Positions 44,290 to 51,933 of a stretch of DNA of 51,933 nucleotides are shown piece after piece. The translations under genes were made by a program, and so were the position numbers. Position 1 is the first letter of the stretch, and each line of letters starts with the position of its first letter. The stretch is taken from the NCBI RefSeq assembly GCF_002734285.1, contig NZ_NSEA01000007.1, forward strand, positions 72,065-123,997. The letters run 5' to 3'. The notes beneath the pieces were generated by a model. It did no database searches. It was not told where the DNA came from and saw nothing but the letters and a program-made list of their open reading frames with translations. The stretch is from Fredinandcohnia onubensis. GTDB taxonomy: Bacteria; Bacillota; Bacilli; Bacillales; Bacillaceae_L.

Positions 44290-44961
44290 TTACATTATAG
44301 TATCCTTCACAGTTTCACGAGTATCTTCAAAATGGTCATGAACTACTCTTTTTATATATTCCAGATCCTTTGAGACGATAGATTCAATCAATAGACGGTG
44401 TTTCTCTATTAATGGCTCAATCTCATTTGAGTTTTCAAGGAATCTTTTTTTTGTAGTGACTAGCAATGCTGTGAAGACAATGTCTCGAATATTATTCCAT
44501 AGATGAAGCATTCTTTTATGATTTGCCGCTTCTATCATTACCTCATGAAATTTCAAATCCTGAATTGTAAATTCAATATGTTGATTATACTTAGCGGCAA
44601 TGATCATCTCATCAAGTATTCTATTTAGTTTTCCGATAATATGCTGATGTTCCATTTTAGAGAGCCGTTCGATCACAAATGTTTCAATTATATATCGCAC
44701 ATCATACAATTCCTCGATATCTTTTGGAGACAATCCAATCACTACAGCACCCATGCGCTCTAACCGAATCAAACCTTCATTTGATAAAGTTTTGAGGGCC
44801 TCTCGTACAGGGGACCTGCTAGTCCCAAATTCTTCAGCAATAGAATTTTCAGATAAAACTGTTCCAGGATTAATGCTTTTGTTGATTATTTTCAAACGTA
44901 ATTCACTTGATATCTTTTCTCCTAGAGAAGTGCCTTTTAAAGCGATAGAAGGAAATTCCAT
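44290..44961 (-). CDS. GntR-family regulator, FadR/FCD subfamily
   Basis: A 223-residue regulator with an N-terminal winged helix (NSIAEEFGTSRSPVREALKTLSNEGLIRLERMGAVV) and an FCD ligand domain with metal-ligand-like residues (D/H positions in YDVRYIIE, LKFHEVMIEAANHKRM, EKHRLLIESI). It lies directly upstream of the TRAP operon on the same strand. It probably represses both itself and that operon through the two TATACTTGT-NN-style operators, and is relieved by the imported sugar acid or its product. Confidence 0.88.
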   Translation of the reverse strand: MEFPSIALKGTSLGEKISSELRLKIINKSINPGTVLSENSIAEEFGTSRSPVREALKTLSNEGLIRLERMGAVVIGLSPKDIEELYDVRYIIETFVIERLSKMEHQHIIGKLNRILDEMIIAAKYNQHIEFTIQDLKFHEVMIEAANHKRMLHLWNNIRDIVFTALLVTTKKRFLENSNEIEPLIEKHRLLIESIVSKDLEYIKRVVHDHFEDTRETVKDTIM

Positions 44962-45036
44962 TAAATCAACTCACTTTTATAAATGTCTTATACTAATCAT
45001 TTTAAGTTCTTTATATCTTCCTTTCTTTCACGGTTG

Positions 45037-45054
45037 TATACTTGTACACAAGTT
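45037..45054 (-). promoter_or_regulatory. Autoregulatory GntR-type operator
   Basis: TATACTTGT-ACACAAGTT, 16 of 18 positions identical to the operator before the TRAP genes. It lies 76 bp upstream of the gntR start. The rest of 45055-45284 holds no gene that I can support. Confidence 0.8.
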
Positions 45055-45284
45055 TGTCATAAATTAATATATACTCAAATTGTCTCCTTGTAAAGAGAAA
45101 ACGTATTCAATTTTACAAAAATTCGACAAATAATTTGGGAGGAAATGCTTTAATTAATCTTGACTATTGTGATGAAAGACTTTTCAAAGTTATTTTGAAC
45201 TTGTTTTGTCCTTCAAAACGTTCAAGGTATAAAAAAACTGCCCCCCGTATGTTAATCTTTACATCACGAAGGACAGACGACACA

Positions 45285-46673
45285 TTATTCTTTGACAAGC
45301 AATGCAACTGCTTCAACGTGCACGGTATGTGGGAATAGATCCACTGGTTGAACACCTTTTAGGGTATATCCAAATGGTTCTAGTTCTTTAATATCCGTTG
45401 CAAACGTTTCGGGATTACAAGAAACATAGACAATTCTTTCTGGCTGAGAGCGACCAATTCTTCTCATTACTTTACCACCAGCACCTGAACGTGGAGGATC
45501 AAGTAAAAGTAACTCTGGTCTTCCAAAGCTTTCAAGCACTTCATCAATTCCTTTTCGTGCATCCTTTGCTAAGAAGTACGTGTTTGATAATCCATTATCT
45601 TTTGCATTACGTTTTGCAGATTCAATTGAGCTTTCAACAATTTCAATTCCTGCAAGCTTTTCAACGCGACTTGCAAAAGGAAGGGAGAATGTTCCTACAC
45701 CACAGAAAAGATCAATCATTTTTTCTGTTTTCTTCGGTTCCCCCATTTCAACAGCTAAATCGACTAATTTTTGAGCTTGAGTTGGGTTGGTTTGGAAGAA
45801 CGTATCAAACCAAACCCGGAAACGGTATCCGTCCATTTCATCATATATGAAATCGCGTCCCGCTAATAAATGTGTTTTTTCAGATTGAGTGCGGTCAGCC
45901 CAGTCTGTATTTTCCAGCCATAATAAGCTTTTTACCTCTGGGAATTTTTCTTCAATGCGTTTTACTAGATCATCTGCAGCATTTTTAAGTTTTCCTTCTG
46001 GTGCTTCAGTTGCAAAAAGAGCTAACATGACTTCACCAGTTACAAAGGATTGTCTCACCATAAGATGACGTAGAAGACCTTCATGCTGATCTTTGTTATA
46101 GCCAGGTAGCTGATGATCTTTTGCCCACTGGGCTACTTCCATTGCACCTTCCACCATTTTTTCACCTGCAATTAGACATGTTTCAAGAGAAATGATTTTG
46201 CGGAAGTTTCCTTGTTCATGTAAACCTAGTGACCCTTCAGGTGAGAAGGTAAATTCCATCTTATTACGGTAATGCCATGGCTCGTCCATTCCGATTGTAT
46301 CTTTTACAAGTTCCGGATTGAAACCTTGTGATTCAACTTGTCGCTTCACATAATCCGTTTTGTACTGAAGCTGTCCTTTATAATCCCAGTGCTGCCATAC
46401 ACAGCCACCGCATTTTTCAAAATGAGGGCAAGGCGGTGCAAGACGTTGGTCATTTTCGGTTAGGATTTCCTCAGCCATCGCTTTTCTTCGTTTGCGGTCA
46501 GGCTGGTCAACGGTAACGCGAACCTGCTCGCCAATTAAGGTTTGCGGAATCGTGAGTTTTAGCTTCTTCTTATTGCCGTGCTCATTTTCACGCCACACGA
46601 CTCCCCGTCCTGAACCTTTTTCATCTAAACTTTTTATATCAACAATCATCGTTTCAGGTTTTGTTACTGCCAA
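45285..46673 (-). CDS. rlmD: 23S rRNA (uracil-C5)-methyltransferase, RlmCD/RlmD type
   Basis: A 462-residue TrmA/RlmD-family enzyme. An N-terminal TRAM domain (about residues 8-70) is followed by the iron-sulfur Cys cluster (CPHFEKCGGCVWQHW). The methyltransferase domain has SAM-binding DLFCGVGTFSLPFA, the PPR loop LLLDPPRSGAG and the catalytic Cys in RIVYVSCNPETFATD. Uses SAM to methylate uracil in 23S rRNA; B. subtilis RlmCD modifies both U747 and U1939. Monocistronic. Confidence 0.92.
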   Translation of the reverse strand: MAVTKPETMIVDIKSLDEKGSGRGVVWRENEHGNKKKLKLTIPQTLIGEQVRVTVDQPDRKRRKAMAEEILTENDQRLAPPCPHFEKCGGCVWQHWDYKGQLQYKTDYVKRQVESQGFNPELVKDTIGMDEPWHYRNKMEFTFSPEGSLGLHEQGNFRKIISLETCLIAGEKMVEGAMEVAQWAKDHQLPGYNKDQHEGLLRHLMVRQSFVTGEVMLALFATEAPEGKLKNAADDLVKRIEEKFPEVKSLLWLENTDWADRTQSEKTHLLAGRDFIYDEMDGYRFRVWFDTFFQTNPTQAQKLVDLAVEMGEPKKTEKMIDLFCGVGTFSLPFASRVEKLAGIEIVESSIESAKRNAKDNGLSNTYFLAKDARKGIDEVLESFGRPELLLLDPPRSGAGGKVMRRIGRSQPERIVYVSCNPETFATDIKELEPFGYTLKGVQPVDLFPHTVHVEAVALLVKE

Positions 46674-46918
46674 TTACTGTTCCTCCTCGGTAAAACTTTT
46701 TTCTATATTCGAGTTAATATATCTGCGTTATCGGATTCTTGAAAAATATAAGTATAGTCCATTTCTATCCTATTTTACAACATACTAACCAAGTATAAAG
46801 CACAACGCACAATTTTGGAATTCCTAACATCCTAGAAAGTATTAGCAAACGAACAATGCAGCAATAACTCTTCCTAACACAAATCAAAAAATTCGTGTAC
46901 AAGCAGATATTAAAAAGG

Positions 46919-46949
46919 CGAATATTTCCTACTTTGTCGTTAAATACTA
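46919..46949 (+). promoter_or_regulatory. Probable sigma-G (forespore) promoter of the germination operon
   Basis: CGAATA (46919-46924), 18-bp spacer, AATACTA (46943-46949). These fit the forespore sigma-G pattern TGHATR-N17/18-CATWHTA well. It lies about 40 bp before the first ger gene. The preceding stretch 46674-46918 shows no gene. Confidence 0.65.
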
Positions 46950-46990
46950 ACTGAAAGATTTTGCAACTTTGTATAGGGTTAGGTGGAGGT

Positions 46991-48514
46991 ATGTTTTGGA
47001 AAAAGAAGGATAGCAAAAAGACTGTTAAAAGTTATGAAACTGTGGAGAAAACGATTGAAGAAGTATTTGAAAAGGCAAAAAAGTCGAGTGATTTTAAAAC
47101 TGTCTCACCTATTGAAAAAAATGATAACTTTTCAATAAGTTATTTTGAAACGTTAGTTGATACTAAGATTCTGCAACAGTCTCTATTACCTAGTTTAAAG
47201 GAGAAAGTTACAGAAATCGAAAAACTTCATGATTTAAAAAATATTATCCCAATTGAAGAAATAAAATTTTCAAGGAACCCATCGGAACTCGAAAAAGCCT
47301 TCCATCAAGGGACATTAGCCGTATATTTCAAAAACCAAATGGATGAATTCGCTCTATTTAAGATAGGAAACGCGAGGTTAGGTCAACGGGAAACAAATGA
47401 TACACAAAATGAATTTAGTGTGATTGGGCCAAAGATTGGATTTATAGAAGATATTGGAACAAATCTTCATATGCTAAGAGAACATCTTGATACGCCGGAC
47501 CTTATCTATGAAGAATTGATCGTTGGGACAAGAACACATACAAAGGTTGTCATTGCATACGTAGATGGTGTTACAAATCCTGAGTTTATAAAAACTGCAA
47601 AACAGAGGTTACATAACCTTAATGTTGACGTGGTTTTTGACAATACTCAACTGGAACAAATGATTTCCGATCATTCGTCATCTCCATTTCCTTTATTTGT
47701 AACTACAGAAAGATTGGATCGGACAGTAGGAGCGCTTTTATTAGGACAAATTGTACTAATAACTGATAAATCCTCCTATGCAGTAATTGGCCCAGTAAAT
47801 CTAATGGATTTTTTTTCAAATCCAGAAGATTTTTATCTTCCGTCTTTCATTGCATCTTTTTTTAAATTAATTCGGATAGTTGGAATGTTGTTCTCAATAT
47901 TTGCTACTTCCTTTTATGTAGCAATATTAACATTTCATTTTGAGGTTATACCGAAGGACCTGCTTGGTCCTCTCATTAACTCGAGAGCCAATGTTCCCTT
48001 TCCTCCTGTTCTTGAAGTTTTATTCTTAGAAGTGACCATTGATTTACTCAGGGAAGCAGGTGCACGTCTACCCACAAAAATTGGACAGACACTAGGTATA
48101 GTTGGAGGAATTGTAATCGGACAGGCAACTGTTGAAGCAGCACTTACAAGTAATATTTTATTAATTATTGTTGCACTTTCAGCATTGGCCTCGTTTACAA
48201 CGCCAATTTATAAAATGTCTAACGCTGTTAGGATGTTAAGATATCCTTTCATCATACTTGCTGCCATTTGGGGTGGTTTAGGTATTTATGTAGGTGTTCT
48301 TTTTATAATCGGACATTTGACTCGACTCAAATCATTAGGAGTTCCTTATATGATTCCGCTTTATCCCTACCGAAAAGGCTGGGCACTTGGTTCCTTTATA
48401 AGGCCTAATTTCGTAAAACTAAATAAACGTCCATCTATTTTTAGACCATTAAGTAACAAACGATATACTCCAGCTTCGACTCAAGACACAGAAGATGGAC
48501 TGAACTCAGAATAA
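46991..48514 (+). CDS. Spore germination receptor A subunit (GerA family)
   Basis: About 507 residues. GerA/SpoVAF-type protein with a large hydrophilic N-terminal domain (residues 1-290) and about five to six C-terminal membrane helices. Family motifs are ISYFETLVDTKILQQSLL, the PFPLFVTTERLDR region and TVEAALTSNILLI. Germinant receptor subunit in the spore inner membrane. Start taken at ATG 46991 (MFWKKKD), preceded by GGTGGAGG. First gene of an A-C-B operon. Confidence 0.9.
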   Translation: MFWKKKDSKKTVKSYETVEKTIEEVFEKAKKSSDFKTVSPIEKNDNFSISYFETLVDTKILQQSLLPSLKEKVTEIEKLHDLKNIIPIEEIKFSRNPSELEKAFHQGTLAVYFKNQMDEFALFKIGNARLGQRETNDTQNEFSVIGPKIGFIEDIGTNLHMLREHLDTPDLIYEELIVGTRTHTKVVIAYVDGVTNPEFIKTAKQRLHNLNVDVVFDNTQLEQMISDHSSSPFPLFVTTERLDRTVGALLLGQIVLITDKSSYAVIGPVNLMDFFSNPEDFYLPSFIASFFKLIRIVGMLFSIFATSFYVAILTFHFEVIPKDLLGPLINSRANVPFPPVLEVLFLEVTIDLLREAGARLPTKIGQTLGIVGGIVIGQATVEAALTSNILLIIVALSALASFTTPIYKMSNAVRMLRYPFIILAAIWGGLGIYVGVLFIIGHLTRLKSLGVPYMIPLYPYRKGWALGSFIRPNFVKLNKRPSIFRPLSNKRYTPASTQDTEDGLNSE

Positions 48515-48543
48515 AATTCTCTAAAAAAGAAAGCGGAGATAAT

Positions 48544-49632
48544 ATGGGTAAATGGAGAAAGGTTAATATAGTTGTCATTGTATTCATATGTATCGTAAGC
48601 CTAGTTGGATGTACAAGAACTAAGATAGTCGATAAATTGAGTATTATTCATGTGTTTGGTTTTGATTTAGGCGATAACGGAGATGTGATTGGAACCGCTT
48701 TGTTCCCTGAATATACAAAAAGCAAAGGGAGCGATAAAAGTCAATATTTAGAAGAGAAAACAGATGCAGTTGCACTATTAAGACCTAAAATGTCAACACA
48801 TACGAGTACCCCAGTTGCTTTATCGAAAATAAGGGTTTTAGTATTCGGTAATGAATTTGCAAGAACTGGTGTTAACGATGTAGTAGAACGGCTTCTTTTG
48901 ACACCAGAAATTGCGACCAATATACAAATTGCCGTTTCTACCCACAGTGCTAAGGAAACACTTAAAACCTTAAAAAAAGGGGACTTGACGCTAGCTGATC
49001 AAATCAAACAAAATATGACGGGACAACAACTTCCAAAGATGAACCTGCATGTTTTCTTAAACCATTTCTATGGTGAAGGTATGGATGCGTTTGTACCAAT
49101 GCTAGCCATTGACGAAAACGATAAGATACAAGTAGATCGAGTTGGGATTTTTAAAGATGATAAGCTCAAACTTCACTTGAATGAGCAAGAAACCTTTATT
49201 TTCTCGACTTTAGAAAATTATCGGACACAAGCCATATATGAAATTGTCCTTGACGAGGAGGATCGAACAGAAGTTATTCTGATTCAAGCGTTTCGAAATA
49301 AAAGGAAGTGGGAATGGGTAAAAGATGAGCAGCAATTAAATCTTTCGTTAAAACTCATATGGACAGTTACACATCATCCGGACCGTTTTAACCTAGAAAA
49401 TCCACACGATCTTGAAACGATAAAAAGATTAATTAAAAAAGATGTAAAAAAAGATATCGAGGAACTATTAAATACGTTCAAAGAAAAAGGTGTGGATCCA
49501 CTCGGAATTGGAAATATTGTTCGATCACAGGATCGAGATTGGGATGAAACATCCTTTTATGAACAATACCCTGCTTTACCTATAAATATTGATATACAGT
49601 TAAAAATCATACATTCTGGCCTTCAAGGCTAG
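48544..49632 (+). CDS. Spore germination receptor C lipoprotein (Ger(x)C family)
   Basis: A 362-residue GerC-type lipoprotein. The signal peptide ends in SLVGC with the lipid-modified Cys at residue 23. Then comes the conserved KLSIIHVFGFDLGDNGDVIGTALFPEY and a C-terminal domain of alternating helices and strands. Anchored on the outside of the spore inner membrane with the A and B subunits. 29 bp after the A gene. Confidence 0.92.
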   Translation: MGKWRKVNIVVIVFICIVSLVGCTRTKIVDKLSIIHVFGFDLGDNGDVIGTALFPEYTKSKGSDKSQYLEEKTDAVALLRPKMSTHTSTPVALSKIRVLVFGNEFARTGVNDVVERLLLTPEIATNIQIAVSTHSAKETLKTLKKGDLTLADQIKQNMTGQQLPKMNLHVFLNHFYGEGMDAFVPMLAIDENDKIQVDRVGIFKDDKLKLHLNEQETFIFSTLENYRTQAIYEIVLDEEDRTEVILIQAFRNKRKWEWVKDEQQLNLSLKLIWTVTHHPDRFNLENPHDLETIKRLIKKDVKKDIEELLNTFKEKGVDPLGIGNIVRSQDRDWDETSFYEQYPALPINIDIQLKIIHSGLQG

Positions 49633-49653
49633 GCTAGACTAGGATGGTCAACA

Positions 49654-50757
49654 ATGAATAGTCAGATTAACGAAAATAAACAAGTCTCTCCTTATTTCCT
49701 GTTCTTTTTAATACATGGCTCTCAAACAGGAATTGCTGTATTAAGGTTTCAAGGAAATGTAAGTAAGGGGGCTGGTAGTGAAGCATGGATGTCCGTACTT
49801 GCTTTGGGTTTAAGCTTTCAGCTTTTATTTATGATGATGCTATATATCTTAAAACAGTCTACCGCAGGGGATATTCTTTCCTTTCATAAAGACCTCTTGG
49901 GAAAGAAACTGGGAGGGGCTTTAAATTTATTATTGGCATGTTATTTTTCACTGGCCGGTGTAGCGGTTGTATATGGTTATATTGATCTCCTCCAAGTCTG
50001 GGTTTTCGATGGGATTCCTAGTTGGGAGTACGCTCTTCTTTTTTGTTGCCTCATTTTTTATCTGGTCTCAGGGGGATTTCGAGTGATAACTGGAGTTGCT
50101 TTTTGGGGTGTCGTGATACCCGCCATCTTGCTAATCTCCTTTTTTTCCATCGCTAACTATTTGGAGGTCTCATACCTTCAACCACTTTTTGATCACAGTT
50201 TAAAAGACCATTTTAATTCGGTAAAAGCAGCTGTCCCTTTATTTTTAGGGGTTGAAACAGCTCTTGTTTATTTTCCTTTCATTAAAAATGGAAAGAAGGC
50301 AAGCAAATGGGGGCATTTTGCTCTATTGTTTACCACAATCTTGTATACTGTGGTAACCCTTTTCACTTTTATGTTCTTTGCACAAGGAAAAATACATCAC
50401 TTAACATGGCCAACCTTAACGATGATTAAAATTATACAGTTCCCGTTTTTGGAGCGCTTTGAGTTTATCTTTATCTTTACCTGGCTCTTAGTCATCATGC
50501 CTGTCATTTGTTTATATCTTTGGTCAGCGATTCGAGCTATTAAAATTACTCTACCAAAGATAAAACCAACCTATATTCTGCTTTTTTTACTAGCTGTGTA
50601 TTTTTTAGTAAATAGCCAACTCACTGATATCTTTTACACGCAATACATTCAAAAGATGGTCGACATAAGTAGTTCAACTTTCTTGTTTGGGTATATCCCG
50701 CTTCTATTCATCGTAAGCGTTATCCGTCAGTTCATTAAAAAGCAAAAGGAAGGTTGA
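49654..50757 (+). CDS. Spore germination receptor B subunit (amino-acid permease-like)
   Basis: A 367-residue endospore germination permease (GerB family, APC superfamily) with about ten helices. It opens with the family's ISPYFLFFLIHGSQTGIAVL-like segment. It probably forms the germinant-binding site. Order A-C-B, with B last, differs from the gerA-type A-B-C order. Followed by a terminator. Confidence 0.9.
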   Translation: MNSQINENKQVSPYFLFFLIHGSQTGIAVLRFQGNVSKGAGSEAWMSVLALGLSFQLLFMMMLYILKQSTAGDILSFHKDLLGKKLGGALNLLLACYFSLAGVAVVYGYIDLLQVWVFDGIPSWEYALLFCCLIFYLVSGGFRVITGVAFWGVVIPAILLISFFSIANYLEVSYLQPLFDHSLKDHFNSVKAAVPLFLGVETALVYFPFIKNGKKASKWGHFALLFTTILYTVVTLFTFMFFAQGKIHHLTWPTLTMIKIIQFPFLERFEFIFIFTWLLVIMPVICLYLWSAIRAIKITLPKIKPTYILLFLLAVYFLVNSQLTDIFYTQYIQKMVDISSSTFLFGYIPLLFIVSVIRQFIKKQKEG

Positions 50758-50804
50758 GTTTCTCGGCAAGTGTATTCGTCGTGGAAACTCAACCTGTTTT
50801 TAGT
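50751..50804 (+). terminator. Terminator of the ger operon
   Basis: Stem AGGTTGAGTTTC / GAAACTCAACCT that includes the gerB stop codon, followed by GTTTTTAG. Confidence 0.85.
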
Positions 50805-50928
50805 CGATGTTATTAACAGCTTTAGATTCTATATTTTCAAGAATGTTCAGTAGGACTTCTTGTTGAAGTTTAAAGACACTAGGTCCATTAATCCTTATTA
50901 CCATATAACATCATTTAGAAATTTATGG

Positions 50929-50957
50929 TTATACTGCTTCCACAAACGCGATATAAT
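50929..50957 (+). promoter_or_regulatory. Promoter of the YvbH-like gene
   Basis: A perfect -10 TATAAT at 50952-50957 with a weak TTATAC at 50929-50934, 17 bp upstream. Confidence 0.5.
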
Positions 50958-50999
50958 GAACTTGGAGTGAAAAGTTTTTGAATGGAAGGGGATTTTATT

Positions 51000-51614
51000 T
51001 TGTTAAAAAAATTCGCAGCTGATGCTTTAGGTTTATCGGATATCGGAAAAATTATTGGCCCTGAGGACTATGATAAAACAGACGCAGATGATTACATTAG
51101 ACACGAGGATAATGAAAAGATTTACTTCTTAATTAAGACAAAAGCCGATGAGTATTGCTTCACAAATATCGCTTTCATCCATGTTGATGGCGCCAATGCC
51201 GTTTCTTCTAAAAGGATGCTAAAACGCTATCCGTATTCACAGCATAAAATCACAAATGTTTTTCTCGAAACTGCTGGTAGAGTCGACTTAGATATCGAAA
51301 TTAAATTTAACTTAGGTAATCAAGCTTTTAGTATTGATGTGGATAAAAGACAGATTGATAAATTAAATGATTTATATAAAGCACTCGTTTATATTTCCGA
51401 AATCATTCATGAAAATAACGTGATGTACGATATGGCGATCAATAGCTTGGACAAAGCGGTAACAGTATTGCATAATTCTCGACCAGCAGAAATCCAGCTA
51501 GCTGAGGAATACAAACAACTAACTGAATATGGCTTCTCATGGCTATCATCAGCTCGTAATCAGTACCTCAGAAAAGACTTTGGTGAGGTTTTTGAGAAGT
51601 ATATAAATAATTAA
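51000..51614 (+). CDS. PH-domain protein, YvbH-like
   Basis: About 204 residues. The N-terminal half (MLLKKFAADALGLSDIGKIIGPEDYDKTDADDYI...) matches the bacterial pleckstrin-homology-like domain seen in B. subtilis YvbH. The C-terminal third is helical and probably oligomerises. No signal or membrane segment. Function unknown. The start TTG at 51000 is preferred, with AAGGGG at good spacing; an ATG at 50982 is also in frame. Confidence 0.72.
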   Translation: MLKKFAADALGLSDIGKIIGPEDYDKTDADDYIRHEDNEKIYFLIKTKADEYCFTNIAFIHVDGANAVSSKRMLKRYPYSQHKITNVFLETAGRVDLDIEIKFNLGNQAFSIDVDKRQIDKLNDLYKALVYISEIIHENNVMYDMAINSLDKAVTVLHNSRPAEIQLAEEYKQLTEYGFSWLSSARNQYLRKDFGEVFEKYINN

Positions 51615-51617
51615 TAG

Positions 51618-51661
51618 AAAAGACGGCGTTCAGAATTATTCTGATGCCGTCTTTATTTTTT
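51618..51661 (+). terminator. Terminator of the YvbH-like gene
   Basis: Stem AAAGACGGC-TTCAGAAT / ATTCTGA-GCCGTCTTT followed by ATTTTTTTA. Confidence 0.9.
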
Positions 51662-51720
51662 TATAGATTAGTCAAGGCAGCGGATGAGGTGGGATTTTAC
51701 TAGTTTCAATCGCTTTGTTT

Positions 51721-51933
51721 GGGTCTTTATTAGGTTTATGAAGGACTTTGAGTGGGTCTTTATTAGGTTTATGAAGGACTTTGAGTGGGGGCCGTCGAGG
51801 CGTTCGGGATTTCATCTGATCGGTGAAGGACTTTGAGAGATGGCTGCCGAGGCGTTCGGGACTTCATCACGCTTATGAAGGACTTTGCGCGATGACCGTC
51901 CTGGCGTTCGGGACTTCATCCAGCCTATGAAGG
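51721..51933. repeat. Right-edge tandem repeats: 33-bp pair, then 52-bp units
   Basis: Two perfect 33-bp copies (51721-51753 and 51754-51786) are followed by units beginning GAAGGACTTT at 51773, 51825, 51877 and 51929, exactly 52 bp apart. Each has the core TTCGGGACTTCATC and the inverted repeat CTTCAT-N7-ATGAAG. Same family as 28612-28800. The array runs off the window edge. Confidence 0.85.

Noticed and set aside
45135-45338. 67-codon frame between gntR and rlmD
   Set aside because: It starts weakly and overlaps the rlmD 3-prime end on the opposite strand; no recognisable features.

Overview
The window looks like chromosomal DNA of an endospore-forming, low-GC Bacillaceae species (Bacillus/Neobacillus/Peribacillus-like; this is inference). 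The evidence is a GerA-type spore germination operon behind a forespore-type promoter, a SAM-I (S-box) riboswitch, NatAB/NatKR, a YlaM-like glutaminase, GGAGG-rich ribosome binding sites and many clean intrinsic terminators. No rRNA, tRNA, phage, insertion sequence or CRISPR array was seen.

Layout. 1-230: a 52-bp tandem repeat. 292-3099: TraB-family membrane protein and Na+/alanine symporter, both on the minus strand. 3292-3633: small cupin. 3676-7262: a NatAB-like ABC exporter divergent from its LytTR two-component system, with a textbook LytTR direct repeat between them. 7275-9829: DHA2-type drug exporter and glutaminase. 9992-13837: S-box-controlled methionine ABC importer metN-metP-metQ followed by a hydroxycarboxylate-dehydrogenase-like gene.

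14027-33881: a 20-kb aromatic-acid island. On the minus strand, in transcription order, it has an enoyl-CoA hydratase copy, a 4HBT thioesterase, PaaX, an MBL-fold hydrolase, then paaA-paaD-paaB-paaC, a free zinc ribbon, two 3-hydroxyacyl-CoA dehydrogenase homologues, thiolase, aldehyde dehydrogenase, a second enoyl-CoA hydratase and a benzoate-CoA-ligase-like enzyme. A Liv-type ABC transporter (SBP-H-M-G-F) follows under its own promoter. BenE, a benzoate transporter, lies divergently at the far end. Three near-identical operators (ATTACG-N13-CGTWWW) tie paaA, the hydratase copy and benE together. The gene content does not match a standard phenylacetate pathway (no PaaK, PaaG, PaaZ hydratase or PaaE). 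It also does not match the Box pathway (no BoxABC). It suggests a Paa-type oxygenase working on benzoyl-CoA or a related aryl-CoA, and this is the main novelty candidate.

33956-39746: a small unknown protein, a membrane GGDEF-EAL protein, a BCCT transporter and a CDF metal exporter. 39953-40065: six copies of an 8-bp core spaced exactly 21 bp. 40134-44961: a zinc alcohol dehydrogenase, a TRAP transporter (DctM, DctQ, DctP) and a GntR/FadR regulator with two matching operators, probably for sugar-acid uptake and oxidation. 45285-46673: RlmCD-type 23S rRNA methyltransferase. 46991-50757: gerA-gerC-gerB germinant receptor. 51000-51614: YvbH-like protein. 51721-51933: another 52-bp repeat array, of the same family as one at 28612-28800 inside the aromatic island.
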